Position numbers and translations under genes: made by a program | NCBI GenBank assembly: GCA_948933715.1 | Contig: CAQZPH010000041.1 | Location: forward strand, 1 to 6,881 | DNA from: an uncultured Eubacteriales bacterium | GTDB taxonomy: Bacteria; Bacillota; Clostridia; Oscillospirales; Acutalibacteraceae | Length of the DNA stretch: 6,881 nucleotides | Direction of reading: 5' to 3' | The notes under the pieces: generated by a model | Told to the model about the DNA's origin: nothing | The model's database searches: none | Seen by the model: only the letters and a program-made list of their open reading frames with translations | Shown here: in pieces, positions 4,681 to 6,881 of the stretch | How the letters are laid out: every line of letters begins with the position of its first letter | How positions within the stretch are numbered: the first letter of the stretch is position 1

Positions 4681-6204
4681 ATGTTTAATATTTTTAGAAA
4701 ATTATTTCTTCAATATAAAGTTGACGATAAAAATGGAAACAAAGATACAAAGCAACAGCCACAGCCATTATCAAGTTCATTAGAAAAAAATATAGAATAC
4801 TTTAAATCGTCGTTTGATGAAAGTGCTGATTTAACAATAAGACAAATAAAGGTTTTAAAAACCGGTGCATCTATTATTACTATGGAGGGCCTGATAAATA
4901 AGGAAACATTTGCAAATAGTGTAATGAATCCTATTGTTTATGCTTTTAATGAAGACAATCTTTCTAATAGCGAAAAATATGAGTATATAAAAAACAATGT
5001 TTTGTCAACTAGTGACCAAATAGAAATTTATACGTTTGAAGATGCCTTTAAACTGGTGATGTCTGGCTTTGCCTTATTATTGTTTGATGATTGTAAAAAA
5101 GCGCTTGCAATAGGAGTTCAAGGATTTAATATTAGAAGTATTGCTGAACCAGAAACAGAAGTTATGCAAAAAGGCTCTAAAGAAGGTTTTGTTGAAGCCA
5201 TAAGAATAAACCTTACACTTATTAGAAGAAGGATAAAAAATCCTAAACTAAAATTTGAGTTTTTATCTGTAGGAGAAACAAGCAAAACTGATATATGCTT
5301 ATGTTATGTAAATGGTATTGTATCAAAAAAGATTTTAGCAGAACTTAAACGCCGCATTGCAAAAATAGATCTTCAAAATGTTTTAGCTTCGGAATATCTA
5401 GCTCCTTACCTTGAAGAAAAAGGAGATTTATCTTTTTTTAGTTCGGTTGGATTTTCAGAAAGACCAGACACGGTGTGCGGGAAAATACTTGAAGGAAGAA
5501 TAGCAATTTTAATTGATGGAACTCCTACTGCCATAATAGTTCCATATTTGTTTGTTGAATATTTTCAGACTCTTGATGATTACGCACAAAGACCATACTT
5601 TGCGACCTTGACTCGATGGCTCAAATATATTTCATTTTTTATTTCTACGCTTTTGCCGGGAATATACGTAGCTCTAGCAGTTTTTAATCCCGAAGTATTT
5701 CCAGATAGACTTATAAACAAAATAGCTTTTGCAGTTGCAGGAACACCGTTTCCATTAATGTTAGAAACTTTAATTATACATTTTATATATGAAATAATGC
5801 GTGAGGCAGGATTGCGTTTACCTCGGCCACTTGGGCACGCTGTGAGTATAGTTGGTGCACTAGTTATTGGTGAAACTGCTGTAAATGCAGGGTTAGTAGG
5901 TGCCCCGACACTAATGGTTGTTGCATTAACGGCTATATCTTCTTATGTTATCCCAAATCTATATGAACCAACGGCAATATTGAGGCTTATATTTATTTTA
6001 GTTGGCGGAGTTCTTGGAATTTGGGGAGTAGTCCTGTTATTCTCGGTTTTAATTGTAAACATATGTACAAAGACTAACTTTGGGATACCTTTTGTTGCTC
6101 CAATAGCCCCCTTTAATCTTTACAGTATGCGCGATGTTGTTATGAGGGCTGGTTGGAAAACACTTTCTAAAAAAACAGAAAAAGTGCAAAATATGCCTCA
6201 TTAA
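4681..6204 (+). CDS. GerA-family germinant receptor A subunit
   Basis: 507 residues, the usual length. A-subunits form the inner-membrane germinant receptor with B and C subunits; ligand binding opens an ion channel that triggers germination. The soluble N-terminal region (about 35-290) holds DLTIRQIKVL (50-59) and ERPDTVCGKILEGRIAIL (260-277), followed by IDGTP (278-282). The membrane region (about 290-465) includes the loop LDDYAQRPYFATLTRWLKYI (298-317), LPGIYVAL (325-332) and REAGLRLPRPLGHAVSIVGA (374-393), then LVIGETAVNAGLVGAPT (394-410). His386 replaces the Gln I recall as usual in this last motif. A hydrophilic stretch (12-34) precedes the first domain. The start ATG has AGGAG at 4666-4670 with a longish 10-nt gap; the ATG at 4671 is out of frame. 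The next gene begins 16 nt after the stop. Whether it is orthologous to GerAA, GerKA or another paralogue cannot be decided here; SpoVAF is less likely because a gerB-type gene follows. Confidence 0.94.
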   Translation: MFNIFRKLFLQYKVDDKNGNKDTKQQPQPLSSSLEKNIEYFKSSFDESADLTIRQIKVLKTGASIITMEGLINKETFANSVMNPIVYAFNEDNLSNSEKYEYIKNNVLSTSDQIEIYTFEDAFKLVMSGFALLLFDDCKKALAIGVQGFNIRSIAEPETEVMQKGSKEGFVEAIRINLTLIRRRIKNPKLKFEFLSVGETSKTDICLCYVNGIVSKKILAELKRRIAKIDLQNVLASEYLAPYLEEKGDLSFFSSVGFSERPDTVCGKILEGRIAILIDGTPTAIIVPYLFVEYFQTLDDYAQRPYFATLTRWLKYISFFISTLLPGIYVALAVFNPEVFPDRLINKIAFAVAGTPFPLMLETLIIHFIYEIMREAGLRLPRPLGHAVSIVGALVIGETAVNAGLVGAPTLMVVALTAISSYVIPNLYEPTAILRLIFILVGGVLGIWGVVLLFSVLIVNICTKTNFGIPFVAPIAPFNLYSMRDVVMRAGWKTLSKKTEKVQNMPH

Positions 6205-6220
6205 ATAAAGGAGGTTTAAG

Positions 6221-6881
6221 ATGGAAAGAAAAGATATAATCACCACACCACAAATGTTTGCATTGCTATTTTTAAGCACTATAATAGTTGGCATAACTTA
6301 TAATTTACCAATGTCTCAAAGCAGCAACATGTGGGATCATTTAATTTCAGCAGTTATATCCTTTTTTATAAACTTAATATTTTTAATGCCAATATATAAA
6401 CTTTATAAAATCAATCCAACTATGAATATTGCAGATAACTGTGCCGTTAGTTTTAAAAGGATTGGTGTTTTATTTCTTATAATTTATGGACTATATTATC
6501 TTTTTGCATGTTGTTATACGCTATCACTTTTTAACATATTTGTTAAAGACGTGGTAAACCCGGATATTTCACTGTTTATGCTAACATTATGTGTTATTTT
6601 GGCATCCTCGTATGCTGCAGCTAAGGGAATAGAAGGGTTAGCCAGAGCATGTACTATTATACTATTTATTATTTGTTTAGCTATAGTTTTCATAATATTT
6701 ACGCTTATCCCTCAGATCGACGTGATGAATTATTCCCCATTATTATATGAGGGCGTTAACGATACAATAAATGGATCGATATATCTTGTATCGTTGTCGT
6801 TTTATATTCCGTTAGCTGCTGTAATTGCTCCGTTTGCTAAAGGTAATATTAAAAAAACTTTAATTACAACAAGTGCCATAG
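6221..6881 (+). CDS. GerB-family germinant receptor B subunit (3' end outside window)
   Basis: The frame starts at ATG 6221 and stays open to the window edge: 220 complete codons of an expected 360 or so. AAGGAGG at 6208-6214, six bases upstream, fixes the start. The protein starts MERKDIITTPQMFALLFLST and is strongly hydrophobic, with about six membrane segments visible. It shows the spore-permease (APC-superfamily) pattern: a first helix entered from a short polar N-terminus, SYAAAKGIEGLARACTII in the middle (nt 6608-6661) and NYSPLLYEGVNDTINGSI (nt 6728-6781), the counterpart of the family's 'LLP...G' segment before the next helix. B-subunits contain the amino-acid-type ligand pocket that recognises germinants. 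It is in one operon with the gerA-type gene, and a gerC-type lipoprotein gene probably follows outside the window. No frameshift is seen. Confidence 0.92.
   Translation, partial: MERKDIITTPQMFALLFLSTIIVGITYNLPMSQSSNMWDHLISAVISFFINLIFLMPIYKLYKINPTMNIADNCAVSFKRIGVLFLIIYGLYYLFACCYTLSLFNIFVKDVVNPDISLFMLTLCVILASSYAAAKGIEGLARACTIILFIICLAIVFIIFTLIPQIDVMNYSPLLYEGVNDTINGSIYLVSLSFYIPLAAVIAPFAKGNIKKTLITTSAI

Noticed and set aside
6049..6294. 81-codon open frame on the minus strand
   Set aside because: It is antisense to the gerA/gerB junction, including the gerB ribosome binding site; no supporting motif.

Overview
The window is about 6.9 kb of AT-rich, densely packed DNA. It comes from an endospore-forming member of the Clostridia (Bacillota). 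The evidence is spo0A, a SpoIVB peptidase, a DUF421 membrane protein and GerA/GerB-type germinant receptor subunits lying together, strong GGAGG ribosome binding sites and strong A/T codon bias. I cannot name a genus from this sequence alone. No rRNA, tRNA, CRISPR array, insertion sequence or phage gene is visible.

Layout. Positions 2-424 hold the 3' end of a CD1247-type acidic protein with a zinc ribbon and a regular Cys-x-Cys tail, followed by a strong hairpin (455-488). Positions 523-1251 hold a lone ABC-transporter permease of the SsuC/TauC type, closed by a second hairpin terminator (1276-1305). Next come spoIVB (1392-2630) and spo0A (2748-3524), the ancient sporulation pair, with a good vegetative-type promoter directly before spo0A. 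On the opposite strand a two-gene operon, DUF421 (yetF-like) then DUF4363, runs from 4579 down to 3525 and ends on the base next to the spo0A stop. Divergent from it, after a 101-bp intergenic region containing a perfect 16-bp palindrome, starts a germinant receptor operon: gerA-type subunit (4681-6204) and gerB-type subunit (6221 to the window edge, incomplete). A gerC-type lipoprotein gene would be expected beyond the right edge.

How the genes fit together. Spo0A is the master switch for entering sporulation. SpoIVB is the forespore protease that signals to the mother cell late in engulfment. DUF421 proteins of the YetF/YdfS/2Duf group are spore inner-membrane proteins linked to spore resistance in Bacillus. 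GerA/GerB proteins form the inner-membrane receptor that senses germinants. The right two thirds of the window is therefore a compact spore island covering commitment, forespore signalling, membrane resistance and germination. The left part (CD1247-type protein and orphan permease) has no evident link to it.

The observations most worth a second look are the hexapeptide-periodic Cys-x-Cys tail, the orphan permease that also seems to lack the loop that docks on the ATPase, the palindrome between the divergent spore operons, and the zero-gap convergence of spo0A with the DUF421/DUF4363 operon. I did not find convincing evidence of an entirely new multi-gene system.
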